Shown one piece after another: positions 44,536 to 56,627 of a stretch of DNA of 64,000 bases. The stretch covers positions 567,210,406-567,274,405 of the forward strand of contig OY856410.1 of NCBI GenBank assembly GCA_963693085.1, given 5' to 3'. Both the position numbers and the translations under genes were made by a program. Source of the DNA: Alisma plantago-aquatica (Eukaryota; Streptophyta; Magnoliopsida; Alismatales; Alismataceae). The notes under the pieces were generated by a model. The model was not told the DNA's origin and ran no database searches. It saw nothing but the letters and a program-made list of their open reading frames with translations. Numbering within the stretch: the stretch's first letter is position 1; each line of letters starts with the position of its first letter.

Positions 44536-45360
44536 TGAGACGACCGTCTCGTGAAAACAAGATTAACTAATGCGGAAGCGTTCATCAAGCAGCGGATTAG
44601 CGAAAATCACTAAAAATTTAAAACTTTTTGCAAAGAGATCCACACATAGGAAATCTTTTCCAACAATTACCATTGTATATCATATACATTTTGTTTCAAA
44701 TGTACATATCATGTACCATCTCTTTCCAGAGACTACATCATCAGCTGCCTTATAAACATATATGCAGGCAACATACAAATCTCGAGGCATCAAGCCAATA
44801 CCTCAGACTGATATATAAAAAACACTGACTAAAAACGCCGAGGACCTGAGAGTACAGAGACGACACATATGACTACTATCTATATGACTAGACAGACAAT
44901 ATCTCCACCTGAGATCTTATTGCTGTCCCTGCTGTTGCTGTTGCTGCTGCTCTTTCCCTGTTCTAGGGTTTCTGCTCTGCCTTTCATGCATACCTAAAAA
45001 TGTTTCCCACGGGGGTGAGACAATTGTAAATTGCCCCAGTGAGAGATATAACTCTCCGCCAGAAACATTGTTATAGCAGATTATGAAATTAAACTGAGCA
45101 GGGGTTACTTTTACATTAATAGGCAGAATTATTCTTCATAGAACAAAATAAGAAAATCTCCATTTTCAATAAGAGCATTGCATCTACCCATGGTAGACTC
45201 ATAGTTCATCCATCTACTTGTAATGAATACAACAGATATGAATAATCATCAATGAACTATAGATATATAACAGAAATGTAACATCAGCCAAGTTCTCTAG
45301 CATAACTTATTAACACAAATGCTACAAAGAAACATGATACTTGTTACCCAAGCATCACAC

Positions 45361-45600
45361 ATGGCTCACAAGGCCATTCATATCTTGTCACCTCTCACTA
45401 GGCAACAACATATTCACATGGCTCACAAGGCCATTCACATCTTGTCACCTCTCACTAGGCAACAACTTATTCACATGGTTTATAAGGCCATTCACATCTT
45501 GTCACCTCACACTAGGCAACAACTTATTCACATGGCTCACAAGACCATTCACATCTTGTCACCTCTCACTAGGCAACAACTTATTCACATGGTTCATAAA
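45361..45600. repeat. 57-bp tandem array in the left LARD LTR
   Basis: Just over four units, starting ATGGCTCACAAGGCCATTCA at 45361, 45418, 45475, 45532 and 45589. Because 57 is divisible by three, a spurious repetitive reading frame runs through it. Confidence 0.9.
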
Positions 45601-46084
45601 ATCCGTACACATAGTTACTTTTATTAAGCAACAACAACATTAACGCACAAAAAGCCAATCAACATTTATTATATAAATGTCACGGTCCAAAATTGGCTAT
45701 ATTCATCATCTCATCATACCTGCATGGTTATTAGGCATGATAACAGTCATACAAGATATTCATCACATCATGTGATACAATAGTAACACCATCATTCCTT
45801 AACCAGGAATTAGGGTTCACTATCAAACAGGGCTTATCATTCCCTTTTTCCCAAATTAGGGTTAGGGTTCCCCATTTCTCATTAATTCAGACCCTCTTGA
45901 GTTAACCAACTTTATCTTGTATTAAGGTATTTCCCCTCTTAATACATTCCATCACAGAATACTCACCCTTAGCATATAATGCATAGGCCACACATTAGAA
46001 TTGTCCATCTATCTCACATGATATGGACTTATCTTAGTTTAAGGCATAACTTTATTATAAAGTTGCCTATAAACAATAGCAATG

Positions 46085-46495
46085 ATACACCCTCAACTAG
46101 GGTTTCACAAGGATACACCCTCAACCAGGGTTCACAATGATACACCCTCCACTAGGGTTTCACAAGGTTACACCCTCAACCATGATTCACAATGATACAC
46201 CCTCCACTAGGGTTTCACAAGGTTACACCCTCAACCAGGGTTCACAATGATACACCCTCCACTAGGGTTTCACAAGGACACACCCTCAACCAGGGTTTAT
46301 AAGGATACACCCTCAACCATGATTCACAATGATACACCCTCCACTAGGGTTTCACAAGGTTACACCCTCAACCAGGGTTCACAATGATACACCCTCCACT
46401 AGGGTTTCACAAGGATACACCCTCAACCAGGGTTTATAAGGATACACCCTCAACTAGGGTTTCACAAGGATACACCCTCAACTAGGGTTTCAACT
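46085..46495. repeat. 27-28-bp tandem array in the left LARD LTR
   Basis: About fifteen variants of TACACCCTCAACTAGGGTTT joined by CACAAGGA or CACAATGA. Two alternating subtypes (AACTAGGG/AACCAGGG against CCACTAGGG) suggest a two-unit higher order. Confidence 0.9.
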
Positions 46496-47141
46496 CAATA
46501 ACCCTGTCGATTAGGGTTTATGTTTATGTTTAGGGTTTCATGATCTCTTTACTTAAGGATCATAACCCTTAACCACCACATGAATCATATTCATGTATGA
46601 ATTCATGCTATCCACTTCTCAACTTGATTAGGTCATATCAACCCTTCATTCGAGTACATACAACTATGATTAACATAGTGTATCAAGTCATTGATCCTAT
46701 AAGCAATTAGGGATTCATCCCTTAATTGGCACTAATCTCTTAGGTACTATTAGGGTTTCAACCTTTGTACATTCATTGATAATCATTAATAATCATAATT
46801 GGATCAATGGATCATTCATCATCTTAAATCTCAAGAGATTCAATCACATTGGACCTCCATTACATAAGATACCCAATTGAATTAGGATTTTCAATGTTGA
46901 TTCCTTCAATCATTGAATTCATGGAACCAATCATCAATTGGACCTATACTCATACTTCAATTGAGTTAAATAGGTCAACCTTCAACTTATTTTACCCTCA
47001 ATTGACCCTCAATTGGTCATCAATTAGGGTTTGATTCAATTGAATTAGGGTTTAGAATCGATGATTCAACAACACTAATCAATGTAAGACTAGTTACTTT
47101 GAAACCATTGAACCATCATCCAAATTGGGTATGACCTGACC

Positions 47142-48260
47142 CCAAACGGTATTGAGGTCGTTTGGATGACCTCCAAAAGGTCTTGAGACCGTTGTCTCAT
47201 CAAATCACTCAAAACCAAGCCATCCAAGTAGGGTTTGGATCATTGAAGTGCTCACCAATTCAGCAATTTATTGCAGATCAACTTGGTACCTTTAGGCCTT
47301 CAAACACCTAACCATACTCAACCCTAGACCTCCAAACGGTCTTGGGTGACCACCAAACGGTCTTGAGACCGTTTGGCCCATCCAACCTTTGGATTTTAGT
47401 GAAAAATCATCATGGATTGGTCTATCGAGTTGATCAACAAATCAGCACTACATTGCAATATGATTAGTACCTTTGGACCGTCAATTGGTCAACTATACTT
47501 GACCCCAGACCTCCAAACGGTCTTGGGGTTACGCCAAAACGGTCTTGAACCCGTTTGGATGATCCCCAAACGGTCTTGAACCTGTTTGGGCTAATCAACC
47601 CAAAATCTCAACTTAACTCATTGGAATTTCAGCACTGTTTTCAATTAGGGTTTGCCTAATTGAATAGCCTTCAACTCACGATTCCTTTGGAGTTAACCCC
47701 TCAAATTTGGAGAGTCATTAACCAACATAATTATTAACAGGAATCCCAAACGGTCAAAGCTTGGTCAACTCACTCAAACGGTCTTGAACCCGTTTTCCCA
47801 AGCAGGTCAAGTTAATCAGGTTGAAAATCAGCACTTAATCCAATTAGGTTTTCCTAATTGATTAGCCTTCAACCTATGATTCCTTTTGATTTAACCCCTC
47901 AAATTTTGAGGGTCATTAAAAAACATCATTATGAACAGGAATCTAAAACAGTCAACGCTTGTTCAACTCACTCAAACGGTCTTGAACCCGTTTTCCCAAG
48001 AAGGTCAAGTTAATCAGGTTGAAAATCAGCACTTAATTCAATTCGATTTGTCTAATTGATTGGCCTTCAAACTATGATTAATTTGGAGTTAACCCCTCAA
48101 ATATGGAGGGTCATTAGCCTACATAATTAGGAAAGAGATTCCCAAACGGGCAACGCTTGGTAAACTCCTTCAAACGGGTTTGAACCCGTTTGCCACCAAA
48201 CGGTTTGCAACCCGTTTGGTCACCAAACGGTTTTGGTGAAACCGTTTGGTCTCAACTTTT
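47142..48260. repeat. AAACGG palindrome clusters in the left LARD LTR
   Basis: More than ten near-perfect palindromes of the type AAACGGTCTTGAGACCGTTT or CAAACGGGTTTGAACCCG, arranged in six groups (about 47142, 47332, 47512, 47748, 47971 and 48143). Confidence 0.85.
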
Positions 48261-49665
48261 GAGATCGTTTGCTCCCAAGATATTTGGTGAGGTGCTTGCG
48301 TATGATGATTTCATCATCATCTTCCTTCGTGCACCCAATAACAGCAACCTTTCTTGATGGAATTTGCAGCAAAGAAACAAAAGTGTATAAAATTGAAGAA
48401 ATCAATCAACAAAGCATAGAAGATTGATGCAATAGCAATGTTTGAGGGTTTAAGTTATAAAACCCGCCTCCAATTGAGCTCCAAAGCTCCAAGATCACGC
48501 CATCAATGGTGGATGAAGCTCTAGCAACTCCCCCTAGGCTCGTTCTCAAGCTTTTGATTGCAAAAGTTGGCTAGGGTTGAAGAGGAGATCGAAATAAGAA
48601 GGAATCCATAATTTATTTTCGATTTCCATCATGAAATCAAGGAGAACGAAAGTCAAAGGCTTACACACAGGTTGAAGACGTGCTCCTTGCTCCTCCCTAG
48701 CTCCTTGGTCGGTTTTTCAAGCAAGGGGAAGAAGAAATCCGAAAAAGGCCTTGGTTTGGGCTTGGAAATGGCACTTTTATAAGGAAATTGAAGAGAGAGA
48801 AAATGCCTTATTAAAATGCATTTAATCCCAAAAATAGTACCACCTCTTCCTCCTTAGTTTGCTTGTGTACAAAGGCAACTCAAAACCACCGAACTCCCTT
48901 CCATTATCCATGGATTAAGGGAAAAGAAAATAAGCACCTTAATCCATTATAATACTAATATATCTTTTTGAGTGGGAATTCTTTAACTTATAATAAGGTG
49001 AGTGGAATTTCACCTCCTTTAGATATTTTCGTTCCTTATCTTGGCAAAGGAACGTCCATCCTTATTCAAAATCAACCAATAACATTTTGGTTGAAAGCCC
49101 TTTAATTAATACATTCATTTTTTCCCTAAATTGAATTAGGGTTTCACTTATGATTAAATCTTGATTATTTTAATATCAAGATTCGCTCTCCTCCAACTTA
49201 ATTCAAATGAGATGCCCCTCTCATTTTATTTGCTCTAAATGATGCCAAGAAACATTAGGGACCTTATTGAAGTGGTAATTTGCATATTGAACCCTAGGTT
49301 TTGGGTAATTTGCGCATTACACCAAAACTAGGTTTTAATGCACAAGGATTGCTTTACAAGCTTAATCTTGGTGCCCAAGCTTGTGAAAACCATACCACTA
49401 TATCATAATCATTATTATGGTGTCTCAACATCAGAGGAACATCTTATCATGCAACATTTGCAAGTTGACCCCTCAACTTGGGTAATTTGCACTTTAGTCC
49501 AAAATAAGCAATCATTGCTTCAACATTGTTCAAATAGGACCAAAATTGAAACATAAGTTTCTCATGGGCCCTAATTACTTTTCCCAAGATAAGATTAAGC
49601 ATCTACTCAACCTTATTAGACAAAACATCTAGGTTTAACACATAACCCAGGTCAGGGATGTTACA

Positions 49666-50054
49666 AATTATAAACCCCTAATAAGGATTCCGTCCCCGAA
49701 ATCTCAGAAAAAGGAGGGACAGATTTATTTAGTTATCATTCCCTCAAGTCTCCACATAATATCTTCATATCATGGAGATATCATGGATTTTGTAATCCAC
49801 ACAAGGTTCCTTTCATTAATTCCTCTTTATCACTGTTTACATTTATGCAAAGCATAAACCCCTAACATATGATGTCCATGTCATTGAAAGGAAGAAGCAT
49901 AATAGAACATACTTCAATAATCACTCAAGAATACTTATCAAAAGGAAAAACATATATATCTAACAGAGATAATTCACTTAGCAAACTCTATGTAATTGGG
50001 AATGTTCACATAGTTCTTCCTATTAGTTAGGGATGTCACATAACTTTTCCCTTT
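49666..50054. other. Left interior of the LARD
   Basis: AT-rich, non-coding. The minus-strand sequence next to the LTR, AGGGGTTTATAATT, is in the place of a polypurine tract but is a weak match. Confidence 0.5.
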
Positions 50055-50059
50055 TTGTT

Positions 50060-51022
50060 TAGGGTTGGAATTGCACAAAGCATCTTCCTTTATTGGAATT
50101 GCACACAACATCTTCCTTTATTGGAATTGCACACAGCATCTTCCTTTATTGGAATTGCACAAAGCATCTTCCTTTATTGGAATTGCACACAACATCTTCC
50201 ATTTATTGGATTGCACACAACATCTTCCTTTATTGGAATTGCACACATCATCTTCCTTTATTGGAATTGCACACAACATCTTCCTTTATTGGAATTGCAC
50301 AAAACATCTTCCTTTATTGGAATTGCACAAAGCATCTTCCTTTATTGGAATTGCACACATCATCTTCCTTTATTGGAATTGCACACAGCATCTTCCTTTA
50401 TTGGAATTGCACAAAGCATCTTCCTTTATTGGAATTGCACAAAGCATCTTCCTTTATTGGAATTGCACACAACATCTTCCTTTATTGGAATTGCACACAA
50501 CATCTTCCTTTATTGGAATTGCACACAACATCTTCCTTTATTGGAATTGCACACAACATATTCCTTTATTGGAATTGCACAAAGCATCTTCCTTTATCGG
50601 AATTGCACACATCATCTTCCTTTATTGGAATTGCACAAAGCATCTTCCTTTATTGGAATTGCACACATCATCTTCCTTTATTGGAATTGCACAAAGCATC
50701 TTCCTTTATTGAAATTGCACACAACATCTTCCTTTATTGGAATTGCACACATCATCTTCCTTTATTGGAATTGCACAAAGCATCTTCCTTTATTGGAATT
50801 GCACAAAGCATCTTCCTTTATTGGAATTGCACACAGAATCTTCCTTTATTGGAATTACACAAAGCATCTTCCTTTATTGGAATTGCACACAGCATCTTCC
50901 TTTATTGGAATTGCACAAAGCATCTTCCTTTATTGGAATTGCACACATCATCTTCCTTTATTGGAATTGCACACAACATCTTCCTTTATTGGAATTGCAC
51001 AAAGCATCTTCCTTTATTGATT
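50060..51022. repeat. 28-bp minisatellite, about 34 copies
   Basis: The unit contains GGAATTGCAC, a variable 5-base part, then CATCTTCCTTTATT. Four variants of the middle recur (AAAG, ACAA, ACAT, ACAG), along with a few single-base changes. The array fills more than half of the LARD interior. Since 28 is not a multiple of three and the unit lacks stops on the plus strand, all three plus frames stay open for over 200 codons; these are artefacts. Confidence 0.97.
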
Positions 51023-51252
51023 CCATATTCATGATTTCATGATACTCATTAGATTGTCTCAGAATGACTACTTGATCAGAGCAATCAAAAAGACAACAAT
51101 CTAAGAGTTTCCATACCCACTTTATCATCAATAGTTGTATACCTGGCCAGGGTTTACAAATACTGAGATCAAGTAGTATGCACTTACATGCTATCATATT
51201 CCTCACTTTTCATGCCATTATACACACAGGATTTTCCATCTCTAGATTTTCT

Positions 51253-51354
51253 TCAGGCATCATTTCTATATCTCTCTCTTGCCTGCTCCCATGCACCTTT
51301 TCCTAGTGCAACATTGCTTCTTCCTACAACAACCTCCTCATGTGACCCAGTCAT
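51253..51354 (-). pseudogene. Possible gag start remnant in the LARD
   Basis: A 33-codon frame beginning MTGSHEEVVVGRSNVALGKG and ending GCC TGA. It begins about 115 bp downstream of the primer site in element sense, where gag begins in the Tekay-type element in this window (about 100 bp). It shows no domain, so the assignment rests on position alone. Confidence 0.4.
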
Positions 51355-51468
51355 CTTTAAGTTCTTCTTCTCTTATACGAGCAGAAAGCACTTTCAGATA
51401 CACTGGATGACACCAGAACAGTCTCTACTACCTTAGTCCTATGTCTCTGTAGACTCAACGAACCTAGA

Positions 51469-51480
51469 GCTCTGATACCA
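51469..51480 (-). other. Primer-binding site of the LARD
   Basis: TGGTATCAGAGC on the minus strand, six bases from the 5' LTR at 51487. It fixes the element's orientation. Confidence 0.9.
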
Positions 51481-52311
51481 CTTAATTGAGACGACCGTCT
51501 CGCGAAAACAAGATTAACTAATGCGGAAGCGTTCATCAAGCAGCGGATTAGAGAAAATCACTAAAAATTTAAAAATTTTTGCAAAGAGATCCACACATAG
51601 TAAATCTTTTCCAACAATTGCCATTGTATATCATATACATTTTGTTTCAAACATACATATCATGTACCATCTCTTTCCAGAGACTACATCATCAGCTGCC
51701 TTATAAACATATATGCAGGCAGCATACAAATCTCGAGGCATCAAGCCAATACCTCATACTGATATATCAAAAACACTGACTAAAAACTCCGAGGACCTGA
51801 GAGTACAGAGACGACACATAGGACTACTATCTATATGACTAGACAGACAATATCTCCACCTGAGATCTTATTGTTTTACCTGCTGTTGCTGTTGCTGCTG
51901 CTCTTTCCCTGTTCTAGGGTTTTTGCTCTGCCTTTCATGCATATCTAAAAATGTTTCCCACGGGGGTGAGACAATTGTAAATTGCCCCAGTGAGAGATAT
52001 AACTCTCCGCCAGAAACATTGTTATAGAAGATTATGAAATTAAACTGAGCAGGGGTTACTTTTACATTAATAGGCAGAATTATTATTCATAGAACAGAAT
52101 AAGAAAATCTCCATTTTCAATAAGAGCATTGCATCTACCCATGGTAGACTCATAGTTCATCCATCTACTTGTAATGAATACAACAGATATGAATAATCAT
52201 CAATGAACTATAGATTTATAATAGAAATGTAACATCAGCCAAGTTCTCTAGCATAACTTATTAACACAAATGCTACAAAGAAACATGATACTTGTTACCC
52301 AAGCATCACAC

Positions 52312-52551
52312 ATGGCTCACAAGGCCATTCATATCTTGTCACCTCTCACTAGGCAACAACATATTCACATGGCTCACAAGGCCATTCACATCTTGTCACC
52401 TCTCACTAGGAAACAACTTATTCACATGGTTTATAAGGCCATTCACATCTTGTCACCTCTCACTAGGCAACAACTTATTCACATGGCTCACAAGACCATT
52501 CACATCTTGTCACCTCTCACTAGGCAACAACTTATTCACATGGTTCATAAA
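52312..52551. repeat. 57-bp tandem array in the right LARD LTR
   Basis: The same just-over-four-unit array as at 45361-45600, with a few single-base differences. Confidence 0.9.
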
Positions 52552-53035
52552 ATCCGTACACATTGTTACTTTTATTAAGCAACAACAACATTAACGCACA
52601 AAAAGCCAATCAACATTTATTATATAAATGTCACAGCCCAAACTTGACTATATGCATCATCTCATCATACCTGCATGGTTATTAGGCATGATAACAGTCA
52701 TACAAGATATTCATCACATCATGTGATACAATAGTAACACCATCATTCCTTAACCAGGAATTAGGGTTCACTATCAAACAGGGCTTATCATTCCCTTTTT
52801 CCCAAATTAGGGTTAGGGTTCCCCATTTCTCATTAATTCAGACCCTCTTGAGTTAACCAACTTTATCTTGTATTAAGGTATTTCCCCTCTTAATACATTC
52901 CATCACAGAATACTCACCCTTAGCATATAATGCATAGGCCACACATTAGAATTGTCCATCTATCTCACATGATATGGACTTATCTTAGTTTAAGGCATAA
53001 CTTTATTATAAAGTTTCCTATAAACAATCGCAATG

Positions 53036-53445
53036 ATACGCCCTCAACTAGGGTTTCACAAGGATACACCCTCAACCAGGGTTCACAATGATACACCCTC
53101 CACTAGGGTTTCACAAGGTTACACCCTCAACCATGATTCACAATGATACACCCTCCACTAGGGTTTCACAAGGTTACACCCTCAACCAGGGTTCACAATG
53201 ATACACCCTCCACTAGGGTTTCACAAGGATACACCCTCAACCAGGGTTTATAAGGATACACCCTCAACCATGATTCACAATGATACACCCTCCACTAGGG
53301 TTTCACAAGGTTACACCCTCAACCATGGTTCACAATGATACACCCTCCACTAGGGTTTCAGAAGGATACACCCTCAACCATGGTTTATAAGGATACACCC
53401 TCAACTAGGGTTTCACAAGGATACACCCTCAACGAGGGTTTCAAC
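53036..53445. repeat. 27-28-bp tandem array in the right LARD LTR
   Basis: Counterpart of 46085-46495 with the same order of variants, showing that the array predates the last insertion of the element. Confidence 0.9.
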
Positions 53446-54071
53446 TCAATAACCCTGTCGATTAGGGTTTATGTTCATGTTTAGCGTTTCATGATCTCTT
53501 TACTTAAGGATCATAACCCTTAACCACCACATGAATCATATTCATGTATGAATTCATGCTAACCACTTCTCAACTTGATTAGGTCATATCAACCCTTCAT
53601 TAACATAGTGTATCAAGTCATTGATCCTATAAGCAATTAGGGATTCATCCCTTAATTGGCACTAATCTCTTAGGTACTATTAGGGTTTCAACCATTTTAC
53701 ATTCATTGATAATCATTAATAATCATAATTCGATCAATGGATCATTCATCATCTTAAATCTCAAGAGATTCAATCACATTGGACCTCCATTACATAAGAT
53801 ACCCAATTGAATTAGGATTTTCAATGTTGATTCCTTCAATCATTGAATTCATGGAACCAATCATCAATTGGACCTATACTCATACTTCAATTGAGTTAAA
53901 TAGGTCAACCTTCAACTGATTTGACCCTCAATTGACCCTCAATTGGTCATCAATTAGGGTTTGATTCAATTGAATTAGGGTTTAGAATCGATGATTCAAC
54001 AACACTAATCAATGTAAGACTAGTTACTTTGAAACCATTGAACCATCATCCAAATTGGGTATGACCTGACC

Positions 54072-55222
54072 CCAAACGGTCTTGAGGTCGTTTGGATGAC
54101 CTCCAAACGGTCTTGAGACCGTTTTCCCATCAAATCACTCAAAACCAATCCATCCAAGTAGGGTTTGGATCATTGAAGTGCTCACCAATTCAGCAATTTA
54201 TTGCAGATCAACTTGGTACCTTTAGGCCTTCAAACACCTAACCATACTCAACCCTAGACCTCCAAACGGTCTTGGGTGACCACCAAACTGTCTTGAGACC
54301 GTTTGGATGATCTCCAAACGGTCTTGAGACCGTTTGGCCCATCCAACTTTTGGATTCTAGTGAAAAATCATCATGGATTGGTCTATCGAGTTGATCAACA
54401 AATCAGCACTACATTGCAATATGATTAGTACCTTTGGACCGTCAATTGGTCAACTATACTTGACCCCAGACCTCCACACGGTCTTGGGGTGACCCCCAAA
54501 CGGTCTTGAACCCGTTTGGATGATCCCCAAACGGTCTTGAACCCGTTTGGGCTAATCAACCCAAAATCTCAACTTAACTCATTGGAATTTCAGCACTGTT
54601 TTCAATTAGGGTTTGCCTAATTGAATAGCCTTCAACTCACGATTACTTTGGAGTTAACCCCTCAAATTTGGAGAGTCATTAACCAACATAATTATGAACA
54701 GGAATCCCAAATGGTCAACGCTTGGTCAACTAACTCAAACGGTCTTGAACCCGTTTGCCCAAGCAGGTCAAGTTAATCAGGTTGAAAATCAACACTTAAT
54801 CCAATTAGGTTTTCCTAATTGATTAGCCTTCAACCTATGATTCCTTTTGCGTTAACCCCTCAAATTCGGAGGGTCATTAAACAACATCATTATGAACAGT
54901 AATACCAAACGGTAAACGCTTGGTAAACTCACTCAAACGGTCTTGAACCCGTTTTCCCAAGCAGGTCAAGTTAATCAGGTTGAAAATCAGCACTTAATTC
55001 AATTCGATTTGTCTAATTGATTGGACTTCAACCTATGATTACTTTGGTGTTAACCCCTCAAATTTGGAGGTTCATTATCCTACATAATTAGGAACGAGAT
55101 TCCCAAACGGTCAACGCTTGGTCAACTCCTTCAAACGGGTTTGAACCCGTTTGCCACCAAACGGTTTGCAACCCGTTTGGTCACCAAACGGTTTTGGTGA
55201 AACCGTTTGGTCTCAACTTTTG
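54072..55222. repeat. AAACGG palindrome clusters in the right LARD LTR
   Basis: Counterpart of 47142-48260. Several palindromes are better preserved here, for example the pair at 54072-54125. Confidence 0.85.
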
Positions 55223-56627
55223 AGATCGTTTTCTCCCAAGATATTTGGTGAGGTGCTTGCTTATGATGATGTAATCATCATCTTCCTTCATGCACCCAAT
55301 AACAGCAACCGTTCTTGATGGAATTTGCAGCAAAGAAACAAAAGTGTATAAAATTGAAGAAATCAATCAACAAAGCATAGAAGATTGATGCAATAGCAAT
55401 GTTTGAGGGTTTAAGTTATAAAACCCGCCTCCAATTGAGCTCCAAAGCTCCAATATCACGCCATGAATGGTGGATGAAGCTCTAGCAACTCCTCCTAGGC
55501 TCGTCCTCAAGCTTTTGATTGCAAAAGTTGGCTAGGATTGAAGAGGAGATCGAAATAAGAAGGAATCCATAATTTATTTTCGATTTCCACCATGAAATCA
55601 AGGAGAACGAAGGTCAAGGGCTTACCCACAGGTTGAGGACTTTCTCCTTGCTCCTCCCTATCTCCTTGGTCGGTTTTTCAAGCAAGGGGAAGAAGAAAAT
55701 CCGAAAAAGGCCTTGGTTTGGGCTTGGAAATGGCACTTTTATAAGGAAATTGAAGAGAGAGAAAATGCCTTATTAAAATGCATTTAATCCCAAAAATAGT
55801 ACCACCTCTTCCTCCTTGGTTTGCTTGTGTACAAAGGCAACTCAAAACCACCGAACTCCCTTCCATTATCCATGGATTAAGGGAAAAGAAAATAAGCACC
55901 TTAATCCATTATAATACTAATATATCTTTTTGAGTGGGAATTCTTTAACTTATAATAAGGTGAGTAGAATTTCACCTCCTTTAGATATTTTCGTTCTTTA
56001 TCTTGGAAAAGGAACGTCCATCCTTATTCAAAATCAACCAATAACATTTTGGTTGAAATCCCTTTAATTAATACATTCATTTTTGCCCTAAATTGAATTA
56101 GGGTTTCACTTATGATTAAATCTTGATTATTTTAATATCAAGATTCTCTCTCCTCCAACTTAATTCAAATGAGATGCCCCTCTCATTTTCTTTGCTCTAC
56201 ATGATGCCAAAAAACATTAGGGACCTTATTGAAGTGGTAATTTGCATATTGAACCCTAGGTTTCGGGTAATTTGCACATTACACCAAAACTAGGTTTTAA
56301 TGCACAAGGATTGCTTTACAAGCTTAATCTTGGTGCCCAAGCTTGTGAAAACCATACAACTATATCATAATCATTATTATGGTGTCTCAACATCAGAGGA
56401 ACATCTTATCATGCAACATTTGCAAGTTGACCCCTCAACTTGGGTAATTTGCACTTTAGTCCAAAATAAGCAATCATTGCTTCAACATTGTTCAAACAGG
56501 ACCAAAATTGAAACATAAGTTTCTCATGGGCCCTAATTACTTTTCCCAAGATAAGATTAAGCATCTACTCAACCTTATTAGACAAAACATCTAGGTTTAA
56601 CACATAACCCAGGTCAGGGATGTTACA

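Larger units (their letters stand above)
44536..49665 (-). repeat. 3' LTR of the LARD
   Basis: 5130 bp, in element sense TGTAACATCCCTGACC (49665) to CGTCTCA (44536). It contains, from left to right, a 57-bp tandem array (45361-45600), a 27-28-bp array (46085-46495) and palindrome clusters (47142-48260). It aligns with the other LTR throughout, with roughly 2-4 percent differences in the parts I compared, plus some small indels. Confidence 0.93.
44536..56627 (-). mobile_element. LARD: 12.1 kb LTR element with 5.1 kb LTRs and a non-coding interior
   Basis: Two direct repeats (44536-49665 and 51487-56627) with TG...CA ends flank 1821 bp of interior. The perfect target duplication AGACT (44531-44535 and 56628-56632) proves a single insertion event. 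The primer site next to the right LTR sets the orientation as minus. The interior has no protease, polymerase or integrase. Such a structure must rely on proteins of an autonomous relative. The methionine-tRNA primer site suggests a chromovirus-type partner, which is an inference. Confidence 0.93.
51487..56627 (-). repeat. 5' LTR of the LARD
   Basis: 5141 bp, partner of 44536-49665. It carries the same 57-bp array (52312-52551), 27-28-bp array (53036-53445) and palindromes (54072-55222). It has one extra palindrome unit of about 31 bp near 54290-54325 and lacks about 30 bp near 53600 that the left LTR has (about 46650-46680). Confidence 0.93.

Noticed and set aside
45319..45643. Repetitive 100-residue plus-strand proteins (also at 52270-52594)
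   Set aside because: A by-product of the 57-bp tandem array, whose period is a multiple of three.
46085..46495. Interstitial telomere-like AGGGTTT words
   Set aside because: The words occur once per 27-28-bp unit inside a longer unrelated repeat, not as tandem 7-mers.
48220..48405. Conserved 61-codon minus frame in both LARD LTRs (also 55181-55366)
   Set aside because: Conservation is explained by the LTR pair; several changes are amino-acid altering and no motif is present.
50060..51022. CRISPR-like array of 28-bp repeats
   Set aside because: Units are directly adjacent with no unique spacers, and the context is a plant LTR element.
50055..51042. Three overlapping plus-strand reading frames of over 200 codons each
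   Set aside because: They are produced by the 28-bp minisatellite, whose unit lacks plus-strand stops and shifts frame each copy. No protein feature supports them.
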